Shown here: piece by piece, positions 27,026-35,362 of the stretch
Layout of the letters: the number at the start of each line of letters is the position of its first letter
How positions within the stretch are numbered: the stretch's first letter is position 1
Assembly: GCA_003635265.1 (NCBI GenBank)
Contig: PYIZ01000010.1
Coordinates: 388,576-452,575 of the forward strand
Direction of reading: 5' to 3'
DNA length: 64,000 nucleotides
Source: Candidatus Poribacteria bacterium
GTDB taxonomy: Bacteria > Poribacteria > WGA-4E > PCPOR2b
Notes under the pieces: generated by a model
The model's input: only the letters and a program-made list of their open reading frames with translations
What the model was told of the DNA's origin: nothing
Databases searched by the model: none
Translations under genes and position numbers: made by a program

Positions 27026-27388
27026 ATGAAAGACGAAAATATCTTCTCGTATACCCTTGAGGAAGTCCACAAACAAAATGATGAGACAGATTGGGAACGG
27101 GTTGACAAGATGACTGATGAAGACCTATACAAAACGGCTCAGTCTGACCCAGATGTTCAACCCCTATCCGAGACGGAATTGAACTGTTTCAAACGGGTTA
27201 TCTATGCCAATGGAGAGATGCTGTGGGAGGATGAGCAGACAGTTGGTGAATTATTAGCAAATGGTGAAAAGTACGCCTTGATTCCTGTGGATAGGGAAGT
27301 TTTGGAGTGGTTCGAGAAAGCAGATGACCGCTACCTAGCAAAAATGAACGCGGTATTGCGTGTTTATATCGAATCACAAGAAGATTGA
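27026..27388 (+). CDS. BrnA-like antitoxin-type protein without a visible BrnT partner
   Basis: 120 residues, acidic. The C-terminal VDREVLEWFEKADDRYLAKMN, then AVLRVYIES matches the BrnA/DUF4415 ribbon-helix-helix end (normally RLDxDVLxWF...GYxTRxNAVLRxYxEA). The N-terminal SYTLEEVHKQ is also usual. Between them is an unusual insert around GELLANGEKYAL where the short link of BrnA is expected. BrnT toxin genes normally lie just upstream, but here tRNA-Sec precedes it, so it is a solo gene. Role as DNA-binding regulator is plausible. Confidence 0.65.
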   Translation: MKDENIFSYTLEEVHKQNDETDWERVDKMTDEDLYKTAQSDPDVQPLSETELNCFKRVIYANGEMLWEDEQTVGELLANGEKYALIPVDREVLEWFEKADDRYLAKMNAVLRVYIESQED

Positions 27389-27454
27389 TATTGATTACTG
27401 AAGAACTATCAAAACCCCAACGAAACATATATGGTAACTTGCGTTAATATACTT

Positions 27455-27475
27455 TTTACGTTTCACGTTTCACGT
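27455..27475. repeat. TTTCACG repeat before mutL
   Basis: TTTTTACGTTTCACGTTTCACGT: tandem TTTCACG words, same family as 3677-3724, 14936-14953, 18905-18922 and 35951-35982. Confidence 0.5.
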
Positions 27476-27489
27476 ATCAGGAGTTGACC

Positions 27490-29367
27490 ATGCCAATCAG
27501 AATCTTACCCCCCGACATATCTAACAAAATCGCCGCCGGTGAGGTCGTTGAACGCCCGGCGTCCGTGGTCAAGGAGTTAGTCGAAAATGCAATCGATGCC
27601 GGGAGCACGAAAATCAGTGTCGAAATCCGGGCGGGCGGTAAGCGACTCATCTCAGTCTCAGATAACGGTGACGGCATGAATCGCGAGGACGCACTCATCG
27701 CGATAGAACGCCACGCAACCAGTAAAATCAGCGCCGTCGAGGACCTAGAGACCATCCAAACGTTCGGATTTCGCGGGGAGGCACTTCCGAGTATTGCATC
27801 GGTATCTCAGTTTGAACTGCTGACGCGAACCCCCGATGCGATGGAAGGCACAAAGATCACTGTCGAAGGCGGCGTGGTGCGCCCGGTACAGGCAAGCGGT
27901 TGTTCACCGGGAACACATATCACGGCTAACAATCTCTTTTACAACGTACCAGCACGGTTGAAGTTCCTCAAAAGTGACGCAACAGAGTTGAATCACATCA
28001 CAAATCAGGTGATGTGGGCGGCGCTCGCCAACCCCCAAACGCAGTTTGCCCTTTCACACAATAACCGTTCTCTGATTGATGTTCGAGCCTGTGAATCCTA
28101 CATTGAGCGTATACGCTTACTATACGGCAAAGAGTTCGCAGAAAACCTGATCGAGTTCGATGCCGACCTCCCGAACCTCCATCTCCACTGCTTTATCGGC
28201 AAACCTGATTTCACAAAGGCAAATCGCAACTATCAACTCTTTTTCCTAAATCGGCGCCCTATCCGGAGCAAAGTCCTCGGCGCAGCCCTCAACGAAGCGA
28301 TGCGATCCATGGTGCCAAAGGATCGGTATGTCGTCGCATTTCTGTTCCTGACAATGAGTGGGCAGCACGTTGATGTCAATGTTCATCCAGCCAAGATTGA
28401 GGTGCGGTTCCAGAATGAACGGAGCCTTTACAGCGGGGTAGTTCGTCTGCTGCATAGCGGCATCTACAAGAACAAATACATCCCAAAAATGGCAACACCG
28501 GAAGGAGAAACTGAATCAGCAGAAGATTCAATCCCCGAAGACAGAAATATCCGGACGACCTTCCCATCTCAACGACCACGAATCGAGGTGGATACTTCTG
28601 CTACACGCAGCTCCATCTTCCCTACCGGACGCAGTGAATCTATACAGCCAGCGCCAACCACTGATCCTATTACTACACCGTTACAGCCCGAAGAACCTGA
28701 TCCACAGGGTGAACCCCTTCAGGTTGAATCGGTACAGCGACCACAGCACCCAATCCCCGAAGGAACAGAACTTCAACTCCTCGACTTTGAAGGGGTGCAG
28801 TTAAAAACCAATCTGTTCAATACTTACATCGTCGCCGAAGGTGGAGATCGGGTGTTCCTAATAGATCAACACGTTGCAGCCGAGCGCGTGTTGTACGAAC
28901 GTTTTGTCGAGCAACTAAAAACAGACGGCATCCCTGTGCAAGGATTGTTGCTACCTGTCACCATCGAAGCAACACCCCAACAACTGACTACATTTGACGC
29001 CCACAACGAAATATTTGAAAAACTCGGCTTCGATGCAGAGCGATTCGGCGGAAGAACAATCCTTGTCCGATCCATCCCCGCAACACTACCTACCGGGCTT
29101 GTCAATGCGACGGTCACAGACCTACTGGATGGGATCGGGAACGCCACAACACCAACCATAGAACACCTCGAAGTACAAGATAAGGCACTCATCATGCTCG
29201 CTTGCAAGTCTGCCGTGAAAGCCGGGGACGCGCTGACGATGGAGGAGATGGTGAACTTAGTCAAAGAGCTCTCTCAGGCAAAGTTGCCGTTCAACTGCCC
29301 ACACGCACGGCCCATCATTGTGGAGATGCATCGAAATGAACTGGAGAGCCGGTTTAAGCGACGCTGA
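27490..29367 (+). CDS. mutL: DNA mismatch repair protein MutL (endonuclease type)
   Basis: 625 residues from the ATG at 27490 (AGGAG six bases before). The GHKL ATPase domain shows ISNKIAAGEVVERPASVVKE, DNGDGM and FGFRGEALPSIASV. A low-complexity linker of about 110 residues (roughly 335-445) leads to the C-terminal domain. That domain carries the metal-binding endonuclease motif DQHVAAERVLYE (DQHAx2Ex4E type), LACKSAVKAGD and the closing CPHARPI. So this MutL is probably a nicking enzyme for methyl-independent mismatch repair rather than the MutH-dependent kind. Confidence 0.95.
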   Translation: MPIRILPPDISNKIAAGEVVERPASVVKELVENAIDAGSTKISVEIRAGGKRLISVSDNGDGMNREDALIAIERHATSKISAVEDLETIQTFGFRGEALPSIASVSQFELLTRTPDAMEGTKITVEGGVVRPVQASGCSPGTHITANNLFYNVPARLKFLKSDATELNHITNQVMWAALANPQTQFALSHNNRSLIDVRACESYIERIRLLYGKEFAENLIEFDADLPNLHLHCFIGKPDFTKANRNYQLFFLNRRPIRSKVLGAALNEAMRSMVPKDRYVVAFLFLTMSGQHVDVNVHPAKIEVRFQNERSLYSGVVRLLHSGIYKNKYIPKMATPEGETESAEDSIPEDRNIRTTFPSQRPRIEVDTSATRSSIFPTGRSESIQPAPTTDPITTPLQPEEPDPQGEPLQVESVQRPQHPIPEGTELQLLDFEGVQLKTNLFNTYIVAEGGDRVFLIDQHVAAERVLYERFVEQLKTDGIPVQGLLLPVTIEATPQQLTTFDAHNEIFEKLGFDAERFGGRTILVRSIPATLPTGLVNATVTDLLDGIGNATTPTIEHLEVQDKALIMLACKSAVKAGDALTMEEMVNLVKELSQAKLPFNCPHARPIIVEMHRNELESRFKRR

Positions 29368-29456
29368 TTATGTGCTAGTTTGAAGATAAGTTGCCGTGAG
29401 GACAAAGACTATCAAGACGTTCATCGGTTTATTTTCGCAAGTGGAGGCAAAGTTCG

Positions 29457-30452
29457 ATGTCAAAAAACTATAGGGTTGGCATCATCGGATGTGGCAGAAT
29501 TGCGGCAAGACATGCCAACGCCTACACCACGATTGAATCCACCGAACTTGTCGCAGCCGCAGAACCAGATCCGGAACGGCGACTCAAATTTGATGAGACC
29601 TACGGGATCGTCGGTCTCTACGAAAATTATCGTGAGATGCTCTCAAATGAAGAGTTGGATATTATCAGCATCTGCACATGGCACCCCCTTCATTGCGAGT
29701 TGACGGTTGCCGCCGCTAAAAGCGGCGTCCAAGCGATACTTTGTGAGAAGCCTATGGCGCTTAATCTGGGAGAAGCGGATAGGATGTTAGCAGCCTGCGA
29801 AGAGACTGGAACAAAACTCGTTATCGGCCATCAGCACCGCTTCGACCCGCAAGCAGTGAACGCAAAAGAACTCGTCAAAGGTAACGCTATAGGTGAACTG
29901 CATTCGATCTTCGGGCACTGCAGCAGCGATCTACTCAACAACGGCACTCATGTCGTTGACCTGATCCGCTATTTTGTCGACGATTCTCCGATCGGATGGG
30001 TCATGGGACAGATCGATCGTCCATCGGATAAGGTGAACTTTGGACTGCGCGTTGAACATAACGCCATTGGGCAGTGGCAGTTTGAAAACGGTGTCTACGC
30101 CATACTCGCGCAGGGTGACCTCGCGCCAAGCAGCTACGCCTTCCAACTCTGTGGCACCACCGGTATCATCAGCGTCAATGCACCTGAAGGTCGTCAGCTG
30201 CAGGTTATCACGAAAAATGGTGAACTCGACGTTTCCCTTGAAAAGGTCAACCCCAAACAGGCGGAGGTGGAGGAACTGATTGCGTGGCTGGAAGGCGGTC
30301 CACCGCACCGATCACGTGGAGCAAACGGGAGAGCGACGCTGGAAGTCCTCATGGCGATTATGGAGTCCTCCCGTCTACGCAGTGCCATTTACCTGCCTCT
30401 CGAAACCGAGGAGTCACCGCTAGAGCTGATGATCGAGTCAGAGCAGATCTGA
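29457..30452 (+). CDS. Gfo/Idh/MocA family oxidoreductase
   Basis: 331 residues with Rossmann motif VGIIGCGRIAARHA, the catalytic LCEKPMALN and NNGTHVVDLIRYF of the C-terminal domain. Followed 63 nt later by a PhyH gene in the same direction; this Gfo-PhyH pairing suggests a joint pathway, for example hydroxylation then oxidation of one metabolite. It is 89 nt from mutL, with an unrelated role. Confidence 0.92.
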   Translation: MSKNYRVGIIGCGRIAARHANAYTTIESTELVAAAEPDPERRLKFDETYGIVGLYENYREMLSNEELDIISICTWHPLHCELTVAAAKSGVQAILCEKPMALNLGEADRMLAACEETGTKLVIGHQHRFDPQAVNAKELVKGNAIGELHSIFGHCSSDLLNNGTHVVDLIRYFVDDSPIGWVMGQIDRPSDKVNFGLRVEHNAIGQWQFENGVYAILAQGDLAPSSYAFQLCGTTGIISVNAPEGRQLQVITKNGELDVSLEKVNPKQAEVEELIAWLEGGPPHRSRGANGRATLEVLMAIMESSRLRSAIYLPLETEESPLELMIESEQI

Positions 30453-30515
30453 AACGCAACTCAAAACAGTTAAAACCCAACATTCATAATCAATGAACCA
30501 ACACGGAGTATATCC

Positions 30516-31280
30516 ATGCTAACACCCGAACAGATTCAGTTTTACAATGACAACGGCTACCTGCTCGCCGAAGGGGTCTTCACACCCGAAGAGATCGAGG
30601 AATGCGTTTACGAAACCGATGCGATGTTTGACCGCGTTCAGCAGGGCGGACGCCGACTTGAAGGCACATGGAGAGGCAAATGGCGGGAAGCCCAGATTCC
30701 CAAAGAAGAAATTGGCAAGACAGCACTGCTCGGTATCCACAACATGCAATACCACTCGGCAATTTTCACCAGAATGCTAGTCAATCCGAAGTTAGCTGAA
30801 ATTGTCGCTGATTTGATTGGGCCCAATGTCCAACTGCATCATACAAAGCTGCACGTCAAGCCCCCCGAAAAAGGCTCCCCGTTTCCGATGCACCAAGACT
30901 ATCACTATTTCCCCTACGAAAATGACTCGATGATTGCTGCGGTAATCTATCTTGAAGATGCAACGGTGGAAAGTGGCTGCCTGTGTGTCATGCCGGGCGT
31001 CCATAAACAAGGAGTCTTACCACACGAACCCGATGGACTTTACCTCTCACCACAGAAATACCCCATTGAAGACGCGACCCCCTGCGAAGGAAGTGCAGGC
31101 GATGTGCTGCTCTTTAGCTACCTGACCCCACACGGTTCATATCTAAATCGATCGGATCATCCAAGACGCATTGTCTTATTCCAATACTGCTCCGCCACAG
31201 ACCAACGGCTCAAGGATCTCCACATCTCTCCCGGGCACGGACTGATGGTGCACGGAATCAACCCGAGTCCGGAGGCGTAA
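30516..31280 (+). CDS. Phytanoyl-CoA dioxygenase (PhyH) family protein
   Basis: 254 residues. Ligands His126-x-Asp128 (PMHQDYHYF), His206 (TPHGSYLNRS) and an Arg pair at 217-218. YLEDATVESGCLCVMPGVHK is the strand core seen in ectoine-hydroxylase-like and PhyH proteins. The start MLTPEQIQFYNDNGYLLAEG is the classical family start, which makes the ATG at 30516 safe. Partner of the Gfo/Idh gene just upstream. Confidence 0.92.
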   Translation: MLTPEQIQFYNDNGYLLAEGVFTPEEIEECVYETDAMFDRVQQGGRRLEGTWRGKWREAQIPKEEIGKTALLGIHNMQYHSAIFTRMLVNPKLAEIVADLIGPNVQLHHTKLHVKPPEKGSPFPMHQDYHYFPYENDSMIAAVIYLEDATVESGCLCVMPGVHKQGVLPHEPDGLYLSPQKYPIEDATPCEGSAGDVLLFSYLTPHGSYLNRSDHPRRIVLFQYCSATDQRLKDLHISPGHGLMVHGINPSPEA

Positions 31281-31443
31281 GACACGATAGGCATGAAGTT
31301 GATTGAAAGTTATATTTATAGGTGCACAACATCACTCCTGTTTAGCCCCAGCAAGGCGGTAGGTAACAAATTGAATTAAACTACCCAGAAAACTTTGTCT
31401 ATTTACGAGTTAATGGAATACAACCAATCTATGGAGAATCGTA

Positions 31444-31653
31444 ATGCAAGCAATTGATAATCAAGAGTGGCAATCTTTGCCCGAGCAAGCACAACAGGAA
31501 ATTTATGACTTTTTCCTGTTTATAAAGCAACGCTATGAGAAACAGGCGCAACACGCACACCATGATGAAACCGAAACATTGCTATTTTCAAATCATAGTG
31601 CCAATCTGATTGAAGAATGGTTGGATGATTCGGAGGATGAAGTATGGCAATAG
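31444..31653 (+). CDS. Small antitoxin-type protein upstream of a MazF-like toxin
   Basis: 69 residues, acidic: EWQSLPEQAQQEIYDFFLFI, then KQRYEKQ and the tail IEEWLDDSEDEVWQ. It resembles DUF2281-like antitoxins, in which the N-terminal helix pair is followed by a disordered acidic tail that blocks the toxin. It overlaps the next gene by 10 nt, a common layout for type II modules. Confidence 0.7.
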   Translation: MQAIDNQEWQSLPEQAQQEIYDFFLFIKQRYEKQAQHAHHDETETLLFSNHSANLIEEWLDDSEDEVWQ

Positions 31654-31988
31654 AAATAAACGTTGCGGATGTCGTGTTGTGTGAGTTTTATTTTAGCGAT
31701 TTGCAGCAATCCAAGAAAAGACCCGTTTTAGTCTTAAAGGATAATCTTCCCCATAATGATTTCGTAGGTATCCCAATCAGCAGCCGGTTAAGAGAACTAT
31801 ATTGGGATGAAAGCCCTGTTGATTCTTCACAATTTAGTGAGGGAGGGCTTCCGAAAACATCCAAGGTAATGGTCAGAAAGACTTTTGTTGTGTCAAGGTC
31901 AGTAGTCATTAAAAAGTATGGCACCCTGAAAGAAGATGCTTTCAGGCAATATCATCAATTATTTTGTCGTTATTTTGATTGTGTGTAG
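31644..31988 (+). CDS. MazF/PemK-like toxin
   Basis: 114 residues with a PemK-type barrel pattern: VADVVLCEFYFSDLQQSKKR, PVLVLKDN, DFVGIPISSRL and the later KVMVRKTFVVSRSVV strand pair. MazF-type toxins are endoribonucleases that cut mRNA when the antitoxin decays. It overlaps the antitoxin gene, so the module seems complete, unlike the other toxin loci in the window. Confidence 0.75.
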   Translation: MAIEINVADVVLCEFYFSDLQQSKKRPVLVLKDNLPHNDFVGIPISSRLRELYWDESPVDSSQFSEGGLPKTSKVMVRKTFVVSRSVVIKKYGTLKEDAFRQYHQLFCRYFDCV

Positions 31989-32056
31989 AATTCAACGAGA
32001 ACTAACTCTACGTCCATCTTTCGGAGATAGAGGCTGCCGGTAAAGGAGAAACATCA

Positions 32057-33229
32057 ATGGTTAAGACAGCTGATGTAGTAATCATCGGGGGAGGTGCCAT
32101 CGGCACAAGCCTTCTATATTATCTGACCGCTAAAGGGGTGAGGAATGTCGTACTGCTAGAGAAGGGGCTGCTCTGTGCCGGCTCCACAGGCGACTCAGCG
32201 GCAATTATGCGTCAGCACTACTCCAACGAAGTCAGTATCCGCCTCGTTAAAAAGAGCCTTGAGATTTTCCAGAACTTTCCCGAAATATTCGACGGAGCAG
32301 AGGTCCTTAATAACGTCGGCTGGTATTTCTTGGTCCCACCGGAGGCTGCCGACCTCTTTCATGACAATATGGCACAACTGAAGCGGTTAGGCGTGCGGAC
32401 TTGGGAGGTTTCATTGGAAGATGCCGCCGAGGCACTGCCTGGCTTAAATATGGACGGTATCGGCTGCGTGGCTCACGAGCCTGAATCTGGCTATGTAGAC
32501 CCCCACGGTATGGTAAGTGCTTTCGCCGCCAAAGCCAAAAGTAATGGTGCCCAGGTCTACCTCCAGACCCCCGCCCGCGACATCAAGCTGAGTAACGGTC
32601 GTGTTTCCGCTGTGGTCACGGACTACGGAGAGATTAGTACGCCCGTTGTTGTCAACGCCGCAGGTCCTTGGGCAAAAGCAGTGGGAGAGTGGGTAGGGTT
32701 AGACCTGCCTCTCGAAGTCACGCGGGAATCGGAAGTCGTCGCCCGAATACCCGCGGATATACCGCCCATGCGACACTCGGTTTCCAACATGGTAGACCGT
32801 ACCTACTGGCGTCCTGAACGGCGTGGGATGCTCCTCATCGGTGTCGGTCACCCCAAAGAGAACGAACTGACAGATCCCGACCAATACTCGCGCGACGTTT
32901 CCCGTGATTTCGTCGAGGACGTCGCTCGTCGTCTGAGCCACCGGCTGCCAGCCATGGAAGATGCAATGTTCGTCAAAGGCTGGAGCGGTCTGTACACCGT
33001 CACCCCCGACTGGAATATGATCTTGGACAAAAGCCCCGATGTCGAGGGGCTCTACCTTGCAGTAGGAGGCAGTGGGCACTCCTTCAAAATCTCGCCAGCC
33101 ATTGGGCTATGTATGGCGGAACTCATCGCAGACGGCGCCGCTAGCACAGTCGACATCACGCCGTTGCGCGGAGGGCGTTTCACAGAGGAAACACACCTGT
33201 CCTCCACCTACGGCGGAAATCGTGCTTAA
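32057..33229 (+). CDS. FAD-dependent oxidoreductase (DAO family)
   Basis: 390 residues. The FAD-binding Rossmann motif is VVIIGGGAIGTSLLYYL (8-24), followed by GSTGDSAAIMRQHYSNEVSI, which is the usual FAD contact of sarcosine-oxidase- and dimethylglycine-dehydrogenase-like proteins. The C-terminal GGSGHSFKISPAIGLCMAELI closes the FAD site. Likely oxidises the C-N bond of an N-methylated amine or amino acid; the substrate is not evident. GGTAAAGGAG is upstream of the ATG. No partner subunit genes (SoxA, SoxD, SoxG) are next to it. Confidence 0.88.
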   Translation: MVKTADVVIIGGGAIGTSLLYYLTAKGVRNVVLLEKGLLCAGSTGDSAAIMRQHYSNEVSIRLVKKSLEIFQNFPEIFDGAEVLNNVGWYFLVPPEAADLFHDNMAQLKRLGVRTWEVSLEDAAEALPGLNMDGIGCVAHEPESGYVDPHGMVSAFAAKAKSNGAQVYLQTPARDIKLSNGRVSAVVTDYGEISTPVVVNAAGPWAKAVGEWVGLDLPLEVTRESEVVARIPADIPPMRHSVSNMVDRTYWRPERRGMLLIGVGHPKENELTDPDQYSRDVSRDFVEDVARRLSHRLPAMEDAMFVKGWSGLYTVTPDWNMILDKSPDVEGLYLAVGGSGHSFKISPAIGLCMAELIADGAASTVDITPLRGGRFTEETHLSSTYGGNRA

Positions 33230-33294
33230 CACCTATCGGTACAAATAAGCATGTAGAATCAATTCACGCTCAACTTACAAACAAATACAAGCAG

Positions 33295-33488
33295 ATGCCA
33301 CGTAAGATAAGAGAACTCATCAAAGACCCTGAAACTGCCGGATTCGTAAACCGTGGTGGAAGAGGGAGTCATTGGAAATTTGTCCATCCGAGAGTTTCTA
33401 AATTTGTGATACTCTCCGGTCAACTCCGTGCTGACGCAAAACATTAGAAAGGGCTGTCAAAGCCGCTATTGAGGAATCGAAAAAATGA
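33295..33488 (+). pseudogene. hicA: hicA toxin gene broken by a small deletion
   Basis: From the ATG at 33295 the frame reads PRKIRELIKDPETAGFVNRGG, then GSHWKFVHPRVSKFVILSGQ and ends at TAG 33445-33447 after DAKH. In normal HicA (YcfA-like) proteins DAKHYQ leads on to a helix. That helix is still there in another frame, ERAVKAAIEESKK, ending in TGA 33486-33488, which overlaps the ATG of hicB (ATGA). About four bases seem to be missing after CATTA. The catalytic His of GSH is kept, but the loss of 13 C-terminal residues probably disables the toxin. Confidence 0.8.
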
Positions 33489-33724
33489 ATACAAGCAGCC
33501 GTTACGTCAAGATTGTCGAATGGTCTGATGAAGACCAATGCTATGTTGGCAGCTGTCCGGGACTCTTTTATGGTGGATGTCACGGGAATAATGAACAAGA
33601 AGTGTTCTCAGAACTGTGTCATATCGTTGAAGAGACCATTGAACTATATCAGCGAGAGAGTAGGTCACTGCCTGCAGCGACCTCCGGCAAAGACTATGCT
33701 AACAAGATGTTGAAAATTGCCTAA
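33485..33724 (+). CDS. hicB: HicB-type antitoxin
   Basis: 79 residues: YVKIVEWSDEDQCYVGSCPG, then GGCHGNNEQEVFSELCHIVEE, a partial RNase-H-like HicB fold. The C-terminal DNA-binding part is short (ATSGKDYANKMLKIA). It would neutralise HicA and repress the operon. Its start is coupled to the damaged hicA reading frame. If hicA is dead, this is an orphan antitoxin. Confidence 0.8.
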   Translation: MNTSSRYVKIVEWSDEDQCYVGSCPGLFYGGCHGNNEQEVFSELCHIVEETIELYQRESRSLPAATSGKDYANKMLKIA

Positions 33725-33836
33725 AAAGCTGTTGCACTTGCCAGCGAGAGATTTTTTTTATAGTAGCAGGCACACTCCGTATACCATAACCATTATGCAA
33801 ATTACGGCACGGCATCGTTGGAGGTCTGTGCGCATT

Positions 33837-33890
33837 AATCGTAGAGGCGAAGTCACCTCGCCTAACGGATTGGGAGCCCCAGCCTCTACG
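33837..33890. repeat. Dispersed hairpin AATCGTAGAGGCGA
   Basis: CGTAGAGGC (33840-33848) pairs with GCCTCTACG (33882-33890); inside, AGGCGA pairs with TCGCCT. Related to 17738-17776 and placed next to the AGCCCC element. Confidence 0.6.
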
Positions 33891-33969
33891 CATTCAATAG
33901 GGGGCGAAACGGTATTACGCATGTGGAGCACTCTTTGGAACGGAGACGTATCACATATTATTCCTTGTT

Positions 33970-34050
33970 AGCCCCAGAGGGGCGATATGTGTATAGAACA
34001 TCGGCAAACCAACTCTCCCAAGCCCCAGCGGGGCGACATGCGTGCAGCAC
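33970..34050. repeat. AGCCCC element, two units 51 nt apart
   Basis: Unit 1 AGCCCCAGAGGGGCGATATG at 33970, continuing TGTATAGAAC; unit 2 AGCCCCAGCGGGGCGACATG at 34021, continuing CGTGCAGCAC. CCCC/GGGG form a tight hairpin in each. The second copy of the whole element at 52212-52289 has the same 51-nt spacing. Confidence 0.7.
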
Positions 34051-34132
34051 TGTCTTAGATTAACAAATAAACCGACACCTAAGAAAAACAGTCTTTCCAA
34101 TATAGTCGGTAAAACTACTGGATAAGAACCAG

Positions 34133-34222
34133 TTGTATGTGAATCTTTCGGAGATAGACGACGAGGATTTTAGTATCGGTGAAGAAGACAAGGCGTTGAA
34201 TCGGGCGTTTTATGGCAAATAA
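34133..34222 (+). pseudogene. Tail fragment of a small gene, upstream copy
   Basis: Thirty codons reading LYVNLSEIDDEDFSIGEEDK and ALNRAFYGK to TAA at 34220-34222, overlapping the DUF3800 start by 11 nt. No start with a ribosome site is seen; an in-frame TAG lies about 30 nt upstream. The same tail is repeated at 35219-35302. It looks like the C-terminus of a small partner gene that was translationally coupled to the DUF3800 gene and lost its head. Confidence 0.5.
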
Positions 34223-35087
34223 GAAATCTCAAAAAACACAGACTTCAATCCGTCATTATTTTATAGATGAAGGCGGCGATAGCACGTTGTTTTCCCGGAA
34301 AGGGAAAGTGCTGATTGATACGGAGGGTTGCTCCCACTTTTTCATGCTCGGCTTGCTAGATGTGCCTGACCCAACGACATTACAGCGTACCTTTGACGAC
34401 TTGCGGGCGCAGCTGATGAGCGATTCATATTTCAATGGCGTACCATCTATGCAGGCGAAGGCACGAAAAACGGCACTTGCCTTTCATGCCAAAGACGATT
34501 TACCCGAAGTGCGGAGAGATGTTTTCACACTTTTACGTGATACCGAAGGATTGCGCTTTTTTGCTATTGTTGCGGACAAATTGAGTGTACTAGAATATGT
34601 ACGCCAGCGCAACAAACGTGACCCGGCTTATCGTTATCATCCTAACGAACTTTACGACTATCTGACAGGCCGTTTGTTCAAAGAAAGATTACGTCAAAGT
34701 AACCGATATGATATTATCTTCTCAAAACGCGGCAAATCTGGTCGCACCGATTCCTTGCATCGAGCAATTAAATCTGTACCTGACATGCTACGAAACCAGA
34801 GCAATTTGCCACGGAACATGCTAACCAATGTGCCCTTGAACGTATCTGCAGCAACGCCAAAAGAATATGCCGGTTTGCAAGCTGTTGACTATTTCGTCTG
34901 GGCATTACAGAGACTTTATGAGCGCGGCGAAGATCGGTATGTGGAGTATCTATGGCGGGCTTTTAGGCTCGTACACGATATTGACGATACGCGCAAGACA
35001 GATTATGGTGTCTATTACACACAGAAAAAGCCGCTCAATGCGGCGGCTTTGAAGTGGAGAGAAAAAAATAAAAAGCCAGGGATATAG
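34212..35087 (+). CDS. DUF3800 domain protein
   Basis: 291 residues. The N-terminal YFIDEGGDSTLF with the Asp-Glu pair and the later EYAGLQAVDYFVWALQRLYE are the hallmarks of DUF3800, thought to adopt an RNase-H-like fold; acidic residues at FIDE and AVDY would form the metal site. Members often lie in mobile or defence-rich regions and are presumed nucleases. The first 12 residues are basic and polar. It overlaps the preceding tail fragment by 11 nt and is followed by a structured 71-nt inverted repeat at its stop codon. Confidence 0.8.
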   Translation: MANKKSQKTQTSIRHYFIDEGGDSTLFSRKGKVLIDTEGCSHFFMLGLLDVPDPTTLQRTFDDLRAQLMSDSYFNGVPSMQAKARKTALAFHAKDDLPEVRRDVFTLLRDTEGLRFFAIVADKLSVLEYVRQRNKRDPAYRYHPNELYDYLTGRLFKERLRQSNRYDIIFSKRGKSGRTDSLHRAIKSVPDMLRNQSNLPRNMLTNVPLNVSAATPKEYAGLQAVDYFVWALQRLYERGEDRYVEYLWRAFRLVHDIDDTRKTDYGVYYTQKKPLNAAALKWREKNKKPGI

Positions 35088-35145
35088 GATTGTGCAGGGC
35101 CGTAGCCTTCCAATCACACGGGTGAACCCGAATTTTGTCCCTGGC
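35075..35145. repeat. Cloverleaf-like inverted repeat at the DUF3800 stop codon
   Basis: Perfect 8-bp outer arms GCCAGGGA (35075-35082) and TCCCTGGC (35138-35145). Inside are CGGGTGAACCCG (a small hairpin) and GATTG...CAATC around GGGCCGTAGCC. The whole could fold as a three-way junction. It is not a functional tRNA. It could be a terminator, the end of a small mobile element or a structured RNA. Confidence 0.5.
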
Positions 35146-35218
35146 AATTACAACTATTGTACAATAAATTTATAACAAAGTCAAATAATTCACGATGAAT
35201 ATCAAATAAAACTTTATA

Positions 35219-35302
35219 CTGCCATCGGAAACTGACAATAAGGATTTCGGTACCAGTAAGGAAGATAAAGCGTTGAATCAAGCGTTTTATGACAACATCT
35301 AA
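35219..35302 (+). pseudogene. Tail fragment of a small gene, downstream copy
   Basis: LPSETDNKDFGTSKEDKALN and QAFYDNI, ending in TAA 35300-35302. It matches the fragment at 34133-34222 in both protein and DNA (GATTT, GA(A/T)GA(C/T)AA(A/G)GCGTTGAATC, AGCGTTTTATG). A TAA lies a few codons upstream, so it has no head either. Together the two copies flank the DUF3800 gene. Confidence 0.45.
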
Positions 35303-35362
35303 AACAGATAAATCAATTGAAACCGAAGAAAAGGGGAAACTCAAAAACCTTATTAACCTAAC

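Larger units (their letters stand above)
33725..34132. other. Repeat-filled intergenic region
   Basis: About 400 bp without a credible gene. It holds an AATCGTAGAGGCGA hairpin (33837-33890) and the two-unit AGCCCC element (33970-34050). Confidence 0.6.

Noticed and set aside
33970..34050. CRISPR-like repeat pair
   Set aside because: Only two imperfect hairpin units with a conserved, not variable, linker and no cas genes.
35075..35145. Possible tRNA
   Set aside because: The outer stem is tRNA-like, but T arm, anticodon arm and spacing do not fit on either strand.
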